A stretch of 64,000 nt of DNA from Thermopolyspora sp044507605 (GTDB lineage: Bacteria; Actinomycetota; Actinomycetes; Streptosporangiales; Streptosporangiaceae), in assembly GCA_044507605.1 (NCBI GenBank), contig JBIQJI010000010.1, positions 1 through 64,000 of the forward strand, read 5' to 3'. The position numbers and the translations under genes are program-made. Within the stretch, counting starts at the first letter, position 1; every line of letters begins with the position of its first letter. Below, piece by piece: positions 35,047 to 44,712 of the stretch. A model generated the notes under the pieces. That model ran no database searches, was not told the DNA's origin, and worked only from the letters and a program-made list of their open reading frames with translations.

Positions 35047-37823
35047 GTGATGTCTCCGATCTCTCCGTCGCGCAGCGCGTCCCCGAGGGGGCGGCGGCGC
35101 GCGGCGGCGGCGTGGGCGAACGCGCCGAGCAGCGCGGCGGCCGTGAGCCCCGCGGCGAGCAGTACGGGTGTGGTGGGGTCGAGCGGATGGTCGCCGATGC
35201 CCTGCGCCTGCTGGGCGGGCCCGATGTAGGGCGACAGGTCGAGGCCGGGGCCGAGGACGGCGGGCAGCGCGAGCCCGAGGGCGAGCCCGGCGACGGCGGT
35301 GAGCACGATCAGCGGGGCGATCTCCAGCACGGTCAGGGTGCGCGCCTGCCGCTCCGACAGGCCGAGCGTCCGCAGCAGGGTCACCGCCGCGCCCCGGGCG
35401 GCGGCGCCGGCGACCAGGGTGAGGAGCACGGCGGTGACGGCGTACGCGGCGAGGGCCGCGGTGACGACGCGGAGGGCGAGCTCGACCGCCCCGGCCAGGG
35501 GCGCGCCGGTGATGTCGCGCAGGGTGGCGCCGACCGTGGTGACGAGGATCTGCGGCACGTCCACGGCGGCCCGGAGCCGCTGCCGGTCGACGCCGCCGGG
35601 CCGGTCGCCCTGAACGAGCAGCATGGTGGCGTACTGCCGCAGCCCGGCCCGTTCCAGCGTGTCGTACGGCACGACGATCAGCGGGCCGGTGCCGGGCGCG
35701 ACGCCGGGCAGGCCGCCCTTGACGACGCCCCGCGGCACGACCGTCATCCGCTTGTGCCAGCCGATGTCGATCGTCCGCGGTCCGGCGAGGCCGGGGGAGA
35801 CCAGGGCCGGCACGGCCTGCGCGCCGCCCTCCGGCACCTCGGCGGGTGGGGCGGGCGCCGACAGCGGCGTGCCGGCGAGGATGCGGCGGTACGCCGCGAG
35901 GTCGATGGCGACGATGGTGGCGGTGCGGCCGCCGTATCCGAGCTGGACGGTGTCCTTGACGGCCGGTACGACCGCGCGCACCCCCGGCGTGCCGCGGACC
36001 CGGGCGATCAGGGCGGCCGGCAGCTCGGCCTCCCACTCGACGCGGGCGTCGGCGCCGGTCTCGCGCCACGCCGTGAGCCGCTGCGCGTCGCCGAGGGCGC
36101 CGGTGACGACCGCGCCGAACACCGAGACGGCCAGCGCGGGCAGCAGGATCAGCGCCGGCAGGGCGGCCGCCGCGCCGGAGCGCGCGGCCATGGTGAGCCC
36201 GAGGAACGGCACGGCGGACGGGCGGCGGCCGGCGAGCCGGACGAGCAGCCGGAGCACGTGGGGATGGCAGCGCACGACGATGAGCGCGGCGGCGATCGTG
36301 ACCAGCGCCGGGACGAGCACGAGCAGGGGGTCGGCGCCGAGGGGCGCCTCGGCCGGGTCGACGCCGTAGCCGCCGGCGGCGTTGAGGCCGGGGTTCGGCC
36401 CGGTGGTGAGGCCCCTGGTCCGGAGCAGCTGGACGCCGCCGAACGCCAGCAGCACGATCAGCGCCTCCGCGGCGGTCCGCCGGGGCGACGGGCGTCGCGC
36501 CGTGACGTCGGCGCGCCGTTCGGTGGGCGGGCGCCGGTGGGCCGCGGCGAGCAGGCCGGCGGCGAGCAGGGCCGTCGCGACCGCGATCAGCGGCGGGCCG
36601 AGCCGCGCGGCGAGGGTGGCCGGGCCGGGCACCAGATACGCCAGCCCGTGACCGAGCAGCGCCGCCGGGGCGGTGGCCAGCGCTACACAGCCGGTGCCGG
36701 TGGCGGTGACCCGGGCGAGCGACGCGCCACGGGCCCGGGCCAGGCCGAGCGCGCCGCGCATGCGGCCGGTCAGCAGCCGGACGGCGAGCGCGATGACGCC
36801 GAGCGCGACCCCGGCGAGCGCGGCCAGGGTGAGGTACATCAGCGCCTGCGCCGACGCGAGCCGCACACGGAAGCCGGCGAGCAGCCGGTCCAGCCCGGTG
36901 TCGAGGACGTAGTGGGACGACGTGCCGGCCCCGGGGGCCGGCGTGGCGGCGGTGATCCGGTCGCGGAAGCGGCCGATGTCCCGGATCAGGTCGGGGGCGG
37001 CCCGTGAGGTCACGGCGGCGGGGTCCGCCACCAGCGTCCACGCGTATCGCAGGTCGCGCGAGTGGCCGCGCAGGCTCGCCAGACCGGCCGGGTCGATCAG
37101 GGCGGTGATGTGCTTCTCAACGCCGCCGGGGGTGATGCGGCGGCGGATCGTCAGCACGTTGTCGTCGATCCGCCAGTACCTGTCGCGGGGGTCGACGGGC
37201 TCGAACAGGCCGGTGACGCGGGCCTCGACGACGTCGCTGTTGCCGAGCAGCAGGACGGTGCCGACGGGCAGGTCCATCTCCTCGGCGGCGCTCGCGGCGA
37301 GGCCGATGTCGAACCGGGTGACGTGCGAGGCCTCGGGATGCCCCCGGGGGGCGGGCACGGTCCGCGGCGGGCCGGGGGCGGAGCCTTCGACGTACCGGAC
37401 CCGCCGGTCGGCGCCGGACAGCCACGCCAGGTTGACGTACTGATCGCCCTGGTGGCCCGGCCCGAGCCGCCCGCTGACGGGCGTGTCGTAGGTGCGGGCG
37501 CCGTAGTGCGCGCCCAGCCGCTCCTGCCGGGGGCCGTCCGCGGCGGCGGCGAGGCCGGGGGGCAGGGCGGCACGCCAGCGCCGGTCGAGCGCGGCGAACC
37601 GGTCCGCCGAGTCCAGGTGGTCGCCGGGGGAGTCGGGCCGGAACGTCACGGTCAGGTCGGCGACCTGCGCCGGCATCTCGGCGAGGACGTCGCGCGCCGA
37701 CCGGTCGAACGCCGCCTCGAAGATCCGCGGCAGCCCGCCGAGCAGCAGCGCGGCGGTCAGCACCAGCACGGCCGGCACGGCCGCGCTGCCCCAATGCACG
37801 CGCAGCAGCCGCAGCACGCTCAT
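35043..37823 (-). CDS. FtsX-like ABC permease
   Basis: A 926-residue polytopic permease with a first helix at residues 14-34 (AAVPAVLVLTAALLLGG), a large extracytoplasmic MacB-PCD-like domain up to about 300, and helix groups near 315-435, 490-600 and 770-900, the layout of duplicated FtsX domains. Preceded 43 bp upstream by the second permease gene and coupled to the downstream ATPase. Cargo unknown. Confidence 0.88.
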   Translation of the reverse strand: MSVLRLLRVHWGSAAVPAVLVLTAALLLGGLPRIFEAAFDRSARDVLAEMPAQVADLTVTFRPDSPGDHLDSADRFAALDRRWRAALPPGLAAAADGPRQERLGAHYGARTYDTPVSGRLGPGHQGDQYVNLAWLSGADRRVRYVEGSAPGPPRTVPAPRGHPEASHVTRFDIGLAASAAEEMDLPVGTVLLLGNSDVVEARVTGLFEPVDPRDRYWRIDDNVLTIRRRITPGGVEKHITALIDPAGLASLRGHSRDLRYAWTLVADPAAVTSRAAPDLIRDIGRFRDRITAATPAPGAGTSSHYVLDTGLDRLLAGFRVRLASAQALMYLTLAALAGVALGVIALAVRLLTGRMRGALGLARARGASLARVTATGTGCVALATAPAALLGHGLAYLVPGPATLAARLGPPLIAVATALLAAGLLAAAHRRPPTERRADVTARRPSPRRTAAEALIVLLAFGGVQLLRTRGLTTGPNPGLNAAGGYGVDPAEAPLGADPLLVLVPALVTIAAALIVVRCHPHVLRLLVRLAGRRPSAVPFLGLTMAARSGAAAALPALILLPALAVSVFGAVVTGALGDAQRLTAWRETGADARVEWEAELPAALIARVRGTPGVRAVVPAVKDTVQLGYGGRTATIVAIDLAAYRRILAGTPLSAPAPPAEVPEGGAQAVPALVSPGLAGPRTIDIGWHKRMTVVPRGVVKGGLPGVAPGTGPLIVVPYDTLERAGLRQYATMLLVQGDRPGGVDRQRLRAAVDVPQILVTTVGATLRDITGAPLAGAVELALRVVTAALAAYAVTAVLLTLVAGAAARGAAVTLLRTLGLSERQARTLTVLEIAPLIVLTAVAGLALGLALPAVLGPGLDLSPYIGPAQQAQGIGDHPLDPTTPVLLAAGLTAAALLGAFAHAAAARRRPLGDALRDGEIGDIT

Positions 37824-37866
37824 CGCGGCCTCCCTCGCGTGGCCGATGGCGGCCTCCCTCTCCTCG

Positions 37867-40800
37867 TCATCGGTCCTCCCCGAGCCCGGTGGATGCGCGC
37901 AGCGGCCTGCGGGCGAGCAGGGCGACGATCGCGACGAGGACGGCCGCGATCAGCACGGCCATGGCGAGCAGGGCGGGCCACGGGACGACCAGGAGCACGG
38001 CGGGCGTGACGGCGGCGGCCTGGCCGGTCAGCACGATGTGCGGCACCACGACGGCGGCGAGGCCGATCGCCAGGGCGGTGCCGATCACCAGGGGCAGGCC
38101 GCCGATGAACGCCTGCTCGACCACGAGCAACCCGAACACCTGCCGGTAGCCCGCGCCGAGGGCGCGCAGCAGGGCGAACTCGGCCGCGCGTTCCCGGGCC
38201 GACACGGCGGCGTTGACCAGGAAGCCGAGCAGGGCGAAGACCAGGGCGGCGGCGAACGCCAGCATGAGGGCGCCCTGCAGGCCGGCCGCCAGCGGGTCGC
38301 CGCGCAGCCGCTCGGCGAGGCCGGCTCGGTCGACGACGGTCTGGTCCCACTCGGGGTGCCGGGCGAGCACGGCCGCCGCGGGTGAGGTGTCGCCGTCCCG
38401 CACCGTCATCCACCACTCGCTCGCGGTGTGTGCGGGCCGCGCGTCGGCGAGGTCGCGGGCCAGCAGGCCCGGCAGGTCGGTCAGCACGGCGGCCCTCCCC
38501 GCCGCCGTGCCGGGCAGGGCGTCGACGACACCGGCCACGGTGATCGGGGTGGGCCGGCCGTCGACCGTCATCGTGCCGGTGGCGCCGGTGGCGAGCCGTT
38601 TCGCGTCGGCCAGGCCGGCCGTGACGACCACGGGCAGCGGCCCGGCGGCGGGGCCGAGGCGCACCGCGACGTGCTCGTCGTCTCGCGGCTTCGCCGCCGG
38701 CTCGGGTGGCGCGGGCGCGGGCACCCGGAGCGTGAGCAGCCCGTCGCCTCCCGTGGACACGCCGCCGATGGCGCCCTTGCCGCGCACCGACGCCGTCCAG
38801 GTCGCCCCGGCCGGCAGGCGGGCCTCGGCGCCGCCGGCGGTCATGCGCTCGACGGTCAGCGTCAGGGCGCCGCCCTCGGCGGGGGCGGGTACGTCGAGCA
38901 GGGCGCCCCGCACCGCCAGCGGGTACGCCGGCCGCCCGGACCGCCCGGCGAGGGCCGTGAGGTCCGCCGTGAGGTCGTGGGCCGCGCCGTCGGGCGTCAG
39001 CGGGCCGAGGGCCACCTGCCACGGGGCGCCGAGGGCGTCGGCCAGGACGAGCCGCAGGGTCAGCCCGGTGTAGTCGCCGGCGTGGGCGGAGACGTGCAGC
39101 CGCGCGGTGACGGTGAGCGTGCCGGGGCGGCCGGGCAGCGGGATCGCCGTGGGGGCGGCGGGGCGGGTCGCGGTCAGCCGCCGGGCGAGCGTGCCCACCG
39201 GCACGGCGGACAGGTCGGGGCGCAGCGGCATCAGCCGGCCCAGCTGGGCCGCGTCGAGGGCGAGCAGGACGGCGTCGTCGTCGCCGAACGTCGCCGTGGC
39301 CCGCACGGCGGGGCTGATCGCGGTGACCCCGGGCAGTGCGGCGTAGACGCCGCCACGGCCGAGCGGGCCGAGCTCGGGGGCCGCGACGGCGCCCGCGACG
39401 CGCAGGTCGGCGCCGGCCTGATGACGCGCCTGGTCGTCCTGTGAGGCGCGCCAGGTGGCGGTGGTCGTGAGGGACAGGCCGCCGATGCCCACGGCCATGG
39501 TCAGCAGCAGGGCCGGCCCGGCGTACCGCAGCGGCCTTCTGCTCACCTGCCACGTGCCGAGGGCCGGGGCCAGGGCGGCACGTCCGGCGGTGAAGCGTTC
39601 GGCGAGCCGCGACAGGCGGGGCACCAGACGCAGCCCGAGCATGCCGCCGCACAGCAGCGCGAGCGCCGGCCCGGCGACGATGAGCGGGTCCACGCCGAGG
39701 CCCCCGCCCGTGGTCGCGGTCACCGGCGCGCCGTACCGCCGCAGCTGCCAGATGGCCAGCGCCGCGACGACGAGCAGCGCCAGGTCGCCGCCGGCCCGCT
39801 GGAGCAGGCCGTGCCGCCCGCCCCGGCCCCGCGCGCCCTGCTCCTCCACATAGGTACGGCGGCCGCCGGCGAGGGCCGGCTGGGCCATCAGCACGGCGCA
39901 GCCGAGCGCGACGCTCACCGACACCAGCAGCGGGCCCGGCCCCGGCACCGTGAACGACGCCCCGGCCCCGGTCCAGGCCGGCCGCAGCAGCAGCGGCGCG
40001 NNNNNNNNNNNNNNNNNNNNNNNNNNNNNNNNNNNNNNNNNNNNNNNNNNNNNNNNNNNNNNNNNNNNNNNNNNNNNNNNNNNNNNNNNNNNNNNNNNNN
40101 CACCGTGAACGACGCCCCGGCCCCGGTCCAGGCCGGCCGCAGCAGCAGCGGCGCGGCGATCGCGCACGGCAGGGCCACCAGCAGCGCCTCTCCACCGGCG
40201 AGCAGGGCCAGCCGGCCGGTGCCCGCGCCGCGCGAGCGCAGCAGCGCCACCTCCATGCGGCGGTGCTCGGCCAGCAGCCGCGCGGTCAGCGTGAGCGCGT
40301 ACGCCGCGAGCAGCACGAGCTGCAGCACCGGCACCAGCATCGTGGACCTGGCGACGAGCGCCGCCCGGTCCAGGCGGGTGAGCAGGTCGGGTAGGCGGGT
40401 GCGGCCGGTGCAGGAGGCGCAGTCGTCGCGCACCTCCTCGGCGAGCCGGGTCACCGACGCGGCCAGCCCGCGCAGCTCGTCGCTTCGCAGGCCGTCCAGG
40501 TCGGACACGGCGAGCCAGGTGACGGTGACGTTGTCGGCGAACCGGGCGAGGAAGGTCGCCCGGCCGACCATGAGCGGCCCGTACGTGGTGTAGTCGCCGC
40601 TCTCGGCGCCGCGCCGCAGCAGTTCGTCTCCGGCCCAGCGCTCGTCGTAGGGGTCTTTCAGCCGGAAGACGCCGCCGATCCGTGCGGTGACCGGCCGGTG
40701 GTCGAGCCGGCCGACGACGGTGAAGGTGTCGCCGACGGCGAGGCCGGTCCGCGCCGCCGCCGCGTCCGACACCGCCACCACGACCGTGTCACTCGTGGGA

Positions 40801-41222
40801 TCCGCCGAGTCCGCGGGCCAGGCGCCGGAGACGAGCGTGGCCCGCGCGGTCAGGTCCTCGGTGAAGCCGAACCGGGTCAGCTCGGGCCGGGCGCGGTCCT
40901 CCTGCCCGGGCATGGCGTAGGAGTTGGAGCGGCCGCTGGTGGTGATGACGGCGGGGCCGAGGCCGCGCCTGATGCGGTCGCGGATGGCCCGGTCGGTGGC
41001 GGTGAAGCTCCGCGCGGTGACCTGGGCGGTCACGATCGTCGCGGTGTCGCCGACCCCGGCGTCGGTCATGACCCGCCGCACGCCGTCGTCGGTCACGAAC
41101 GCGGCGTAGCCGGCCAGGGCCACCAGCGTGGTGGTCGCCAGCAGGACCGAGACGAACGCGGTGAGCAGGAGCATGGGCTCACTGAGCCCGCGCCGCAGCA
41201 CGAGCGGCGTGCCCCAGCGCAT
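37867..41222 (-). CDS. FtsX-like ABC permease interrupted by scaffold gap
   Basis: First gene of the exporter cluster. The N-terminal part (from ATG 41222, MRWGTPLVLRRGL, with G-rich ribosome binding site) is read down to the N run 40001-40100; the C-terminal part continues to TGA 37867. Both sides end in the same 55-bp text coding PLLLRPAWTGAGASFTV, in frame on each side. Removing the Ns and one copy (155 bases) gives one open frame of 1066 residues with a duplicated FtsX/MacB layout like its neighbour. As written, the sequence breaks frame, but this looks like an assembly artefact and not a pseudogene. Confidence 0.85.
39946..40000. repeat. 55-bp copy left of the gap
   Basis: Identical to 40101-40155 over all 55 bases, abutting the N run directly. 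It is best explained as the shared end of two contigs that were scaffolded without being merged. Confidence 0.9.
40001..40100. other. Scaffold gap (100 N)
   Basis: Exactly 100 undetermined bases, the conventional placeholder length for a gap of unknown size. The flanking identical 55-mers indicate that the true gap is probably negative, an overlap. Confidence 0.95.
40101..40155. repeat. 55-bp copy right of the gap
   Basis: Identical to 39946-40000. Beyond position 40155 the sequence continues into the N-terminal part of the permease gene. Confidence 0.9.
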
Positions 41223-41290
41223 GAGTCCCCCCGGGTGCCCCGATCGTGCCTCCCCATGATCAGCAGGAAAGGGCACAATGCGGACACGAC

Positions 41291-41319
41291 AAAACGCCGC
41301 ATCTGTAAAGATGCGGCGT
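41291..41319 (-). terminator. Rho-independent terminator of rpsT
   Basis: A 10-bp stem, ACGCCGCATC at 41294-41303 with its complement at 41310-41319 and a six-base loop. Read on the minus strand it is followed by TTTT (41294-41291), and it lies 31 bp after the rpsT stop. It separates rpsT from the ABC cluster. Confidence 0.85.
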
Positions 41320-41350
41320 CGTCGTGGTCAGCCCGCGCGTGCGGCCCCGG

Positions 41351-41623
41351 CTACTTGGCGGACTGCAGGGCGGCGGCGCGCTGGGCGATGGCCGACTTGC
41401 GGTTGGCCGCCTGGTTGCGGTGGATGACGCCCTTGCTGGCGGCCTTGTCGAGCTGGCGGGAGGCGGCGCGCATGAGCAGCACGGCCTCTTCGGCGTTGCC
41501 CTGGTCGGCGGCCTCACGGAACTTGCGGATCGCCGTCTTCAGCGATGACTTGACGGCCTTGTTGCGCAGACGGCGCTTCTCGTTCTGCTTGTTGCGCTTG
41601 ATCTGGGACTTGATGTTCGCCAC
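41351..41623 (-). CDS. rpsT: 30S ribosomal protein S20
   Basis: A 90-residue basic protein beginning MANIKSQIKRNKQNEKRRLR, with GVIHRNQAANRKSAIAQR near the end, the standard S20 text. It binds 16S rRNA early in small-subunit assembly. GTG start at 41623 with GAGG upstream. It has its own terminator and lies, as in other actinobacteria, near holA and lepA. Confidence 0.97.
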   Translation of the reverse strand: MANIKSQIKRNKQNEKRRLRNKAVKSSLKTAIRKFREAADQGNAEEAVLLMRAASRQLDKAASKGVIHRNQAANRKSAIAQRAAALQSAK

Positions 41624-41699
41624 GAAGAAGCCTCGGTTGAAAGTCGGTGGAATGGGGCGCGCGGGCTAGAGGGCGCGCCACACGCAGTGGGACAGGATA

Positions 41700-42791
41700 T
41701 CAACGCCCGTGTGCGACGCTCAACACGGCCGCGCGCGGATCCCCGCCCTCCGGCAGTGAGTGTAGCGCGGATGCGCGGGGATCGACCCACGACTCGGCGT
41801 ACTCGCGCCAGTCGCCCTCGGTCGCGGCGAAGTCGACGTAGAGGGCCAGCCCGAACGGCTGCCGGGGCGGCCCGTGCTCGGTCAGGGCCAGCCGGGCCCC
41901 CTCGGCCGCCGTCGCGACGCTCTCGGCCCGGTCCATCAGGGCCGGCCGGTGATCGTGGTAGGCCGGGGCCCCGATGAGGATCGCCGTGCCCTCGGGTACG
42001 GCGTCCAGCGCCAGCTCGGCCTGCCGGGCCACGTGGCCGCCGTACAGGGACCCGAGGGGCAGGAACGAGTCGTAGGTCATGATCGCGACCTGGTCGACGA
42101 GGCCGGCGACCCGGGCCAGGTAGGCGGGGGTCCAGTACTTGTCGTGGCCCAGGACCAGGCGGAGCGGCAGCCGCAGGCCGGGCAGCGGCTCGATCTGCTG
42201 GGTGGCCACCGACAGCGGCCGGTCGCCGATCGCGGCGCGGGTGGCGCGCAGCACCTCCAGGAAGTGCGGGTCGCCGTTGGGCACCGGCTCGAAGTCGTAG
42301 TGGACGCCGTCGTAGCCGAGGCGCACCAGGTCGGCCGCGCCGCTCACCACCCGGGCGCGGGCGGCGGGGTCGGAGAGGTCGAGGCCGTTCTTCAGGGTCT
42401 GGCCGAGCCACGCGGAGACGCGGACGCCGGGCACCAGCTCCCGCCACCATGTGAGGAAATTGCGAGCGTTGGGGTACTTGGCGGGCGACAGCGTGCCGTC
42501 GTAGTCGAACGGCCCCGAGTGCACGTACACGTCCCTGATGCCCGTCGCGCGCAGCCGCACCGCCAGCGCCTCGACGTCGCTCCTGGTCTTGCGCCCGTCG
42601 ACCCACGCGTGCCCGAGCCACAGGGCGTCGTGGCCGCTCGTCTTCGCCCACGCCGCCGGGGTGCCGGTAAACTGGAGCCGCAGAGCGATGGCCGCGAGGC
42701 TCGCGAGGACCAGCAGCGTCACCACAAGGGGCAAGATCACCCGCAGGAGGACGCGCCGAGTCCCGCGCACCAGTGCGGTCCGGGCAATCAC
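41700..42791 (-). CDS. Membrane-anchored GH18-like hydrolase
   Basis: A 363-residue protein with an uncleaved N-terminal membrane anchor (residues 14-36, VILPLVVTLLVLASLAAIAL) and a TIM-barrel resembling glycoside hydrolase family 18. The strand-4 region reads YDGVHYDFEP, matching the DGxxxDxE active-site pattern with Glu as acid, and VAIMTYDSFLP matches a later GH18 strand. The substrate is unknown; cell-wall aminosugars are plausible for an anchored enzyme. GTG 42791, divergent from lepA. Confidence 0.7.
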   Translation of the reverse strand: MIARTALVRGTRRVLLRVILPLVVTLLVLASLAAIALRLQFTGTPAAWAKTSGHDALWLGHAWVDGRKTRSDVEALAVRLRATGIRDVYVHSGPFDYDGTLSPAKYPNARNFLTWWRELVPGVRVSAWLGQTLKNGLDLSDPAARARVVSGAADLVRLGYDGVHYDFEPVPNGDPHFLEVLRATRAAIGDRPLSVATQQIEPLPGLRLPLRLVLGHDKYWTPAYLARVAGLVDQVAIMTYDSFLPLGSLYGGHVARQAELALDAVPEGTAILIGAPAYHDHRPALMDRAESVATAAEGARLALTEHGPPRQPFGLALYVDFAATEGDWREYAESWVDPRASALHSLPEGGDPRAAVLSVAHGR

Positions 42792-42863
42792 TCGGACATG
42801 CCACCATGAGTGGTGGCCGCCACGCTAGCCCAGTCGTCAGCTATTCCCACGAAACGGACCCCG

Positions 42864-44708
42864 GTGCGTACTGAGCCTGGCCAGACCGACCCCGCGTTGA
42901 TCCGGAATTTCTGCATCATCGCGCACATCGACCACGGCAAGTCGACCCTCGCCGACCGCATGCTCCAGCTGACCGGAGTGGTCGAGGACCGGCAGATGCG
43001 GGCACAGTACCTCGACCGCATGGACATCGAGCGCGAGCGGGGCATCACGATCAAGTCGCAGGCGGTGCGCCTGCCGTGGAAGGGCCCCGACGGCGTCGAG
43101 CACGTCCTCAACATGATCGACACGCCGGGCCACGTCGACTTCACCTACGAGGTGTCGCGGTCGCTGGAGGCGTGCGAGGGCGCGATCCTGCTCGTCGACG
43201 CCGCGCAGGGCATCGAGGCGCAGACCCTCGCCAACCTCTACCTGGCGATGAACGCCGACCTGACCATCATCCCGGTGCTCAACAAGATCGACCTGCCGGC
43301 GGCCCAGCCCGACAAGTACGCCGACGAGCTCGCCGGCCTCATCGGCTGCGACCCCGGCGACGTGCTGCGCGTGTCGGGCAAGACCGGCGAAGGCGTCAAG
43401 GAGCTGCTCGACCACGTCGTCGAGCAGGTGCCGCCGCCCGTCGGCGACGCCGAGGCGCCCGCCCGCGCCCTGATCTTCGACTCGGTCTACGACACCTACC
43501 GCGGCGTCGTCACCTACGTGCGGGTCGTCGACGGCCACCTGGGCCGCCGCGAGCGCACCATCATGATGTCCACCGGCGCGGCCCACGAGACGCTGGAGAT
43601 CGGCGTCATCGCCCCCGAGCCCACGCCCTCCGAGCGGGGGCTCGGCGTCGGCGAGGTCGGCTACCTCATCACCGGCGTCAAGGACGTGCGGCAGGCCCGC
43701 GTCGGCGACACGGTCACCTCGATCTCGCGGCCCGCCACCGATCCGCTCGGCGGTTACGAGCATCCCAAGCCCATGGTCTACTCCGGGCTGTATCCCATCG
43801 ACGGCGACGACTACCCCGAGCTGCGCGACGCCCTCGACAAGCTGCGGCTCAACGACGCCGCGCTGATCTACGAGCCCGAGACCTCCGCCGCGCTCGGCTT
43901 CGGCTTCCGCTGCGGCTTCCTCGGCCTGCTCCACATGGAGATCGTGCGCGAGCGGCTGGAGCGGGAGTTCGGGCTGTCGCTGATCTCCACCGCGCCCAAC
44001 GTGATCTACCGCGTCGTGATGGAGAACGGCCAGGAGGTCACGGTCACCAACCCGTCGGAGTTCCCCTCCGGCAAGGTCGCGACGATCTACGAGCCGGTCG
44101 TGCGGGCCACCGTGCTCGCCCCCGCCGACCACATCGGCGCCATCATGGAGCTGTGCCAGGGCCGGCGCGGCTCGCTGCTCGGCATGGACTACCTGTCGGC
44201 CGACCGCGTCGAGATCCGCTACACCCTGCCCATGGCCGAGATCATCTTCGACTTCTTCGACCAGCTCAAGTCGCGCACCCGCGGCTACGCCTCGCTCGAC
44301 TACGAGCTGTCCGGCGAGCAGGAGGCCGACCTGGTCAAGGTCGACATCCTGCTGCAGGGCGAGGCCGTCGACGCGTTCAGCGCCATCGTGCACCGCGACA
44401 AGGCCTACGCGTACGGCGTCGAGATGGCCAAGAAACTCAAGGAGCTCATCCCCCGGCAGCAGTTCGAGGTGCCCATCCAGGCCGCCATCGGCGCCCGGGT
44501 CATCGCCCGCGAGAACATCCGGGCCATGCGCAAGGACGTCCTCGCCAAGTGCTACGGCGGCGACATCACCCGCAAGCGCAAGCTGCTGGAGAAGCAGAAG
44601 GAGGGCAAGAAGCGGATGAAGATGGTGGGCCGGGTCGAGGTGCCCCAGGAGGCGTTCGTGGCCGCCCTGTCCAGCGACACCTCCAGCGGCGACAAGGCCA
44701 AGAAGTAG
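42864..44708 (+). CDS. lepA: Translation factor LepA (EF-4)
   Basis: Ribosome-bound GTPase that back-translocates or remodels stalled ribosomes. G1 AHIDHGKSTLADR, switch RGITIKSQ, G3 DTPGHVDF, G4 LNKIDLP, the LepA-specific C-terminal domain (GGDITRKRKLLEKQKEGKKR) and a usual length of about 614 residues. GTG 42864 gives the expected short N-terminus; GTG 42810 would add 18 residues with no ribosome binding site. hemW follows four bases later. Confidence 0.95.
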   Translation: MRTEPGQTDPALIRNFCIIAHIDHGKSTLADRMLQLTGVVEDRQMRAQYLDRMDIERERGITIKSQAVRLPWKGPDGVEHVLNMIDTPGHVDFTYEVSRSLEACEGAILLVDAAQGIEAQTLANLYLAMNADLTIIPVLNKIDLPAAQPDKYADELAGLIGCDPGDVLRVSGKTGEGVKELLDHVVEQVPPPVGDAEAPARALIFDSVYDTYRGVVTYVRVVDGHLGRRERTIMMSTGAAHETLEIGVIAPEPTPSERGLGVGEVGYLITGVKDVRQARVGDTVTSISRPATDPLGGYEHPKPMVYSGLYPIDGDDYPELRDALDKLRLNDAALIYEPETSAALGFGFRCGFLGLLHMEIVRERLEREFGLSLISTAPNVIYRVVMENGQEVTVTNPSEFPSGKVATIYEPVVRATVLAPADHIGAIMELCQGRRGSLLGMDYLSADRVEIRYTLPMAEIIFDFFDQLKSRTRGYASLDYELSGEQEADLVKVDILLQGEAVDAFSAIVHRDKAYAYGVEMAKKLKELIPRQQFEVPIQAAIGARVIARENIRAMRKDVLAKCYGGDITRKRKLLEKQKEGKKRMKMVGRVEVPQEAFVAALSSDTSSGDKAKK

Positions 44709-44712
44709 GGCC

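Noticed and set aside
37867..41222. Permease as a pseudogene or two genes
   Set aside because: The break is caused only by the N run and duplicated 55-mer; collapsing them restores a single frame.
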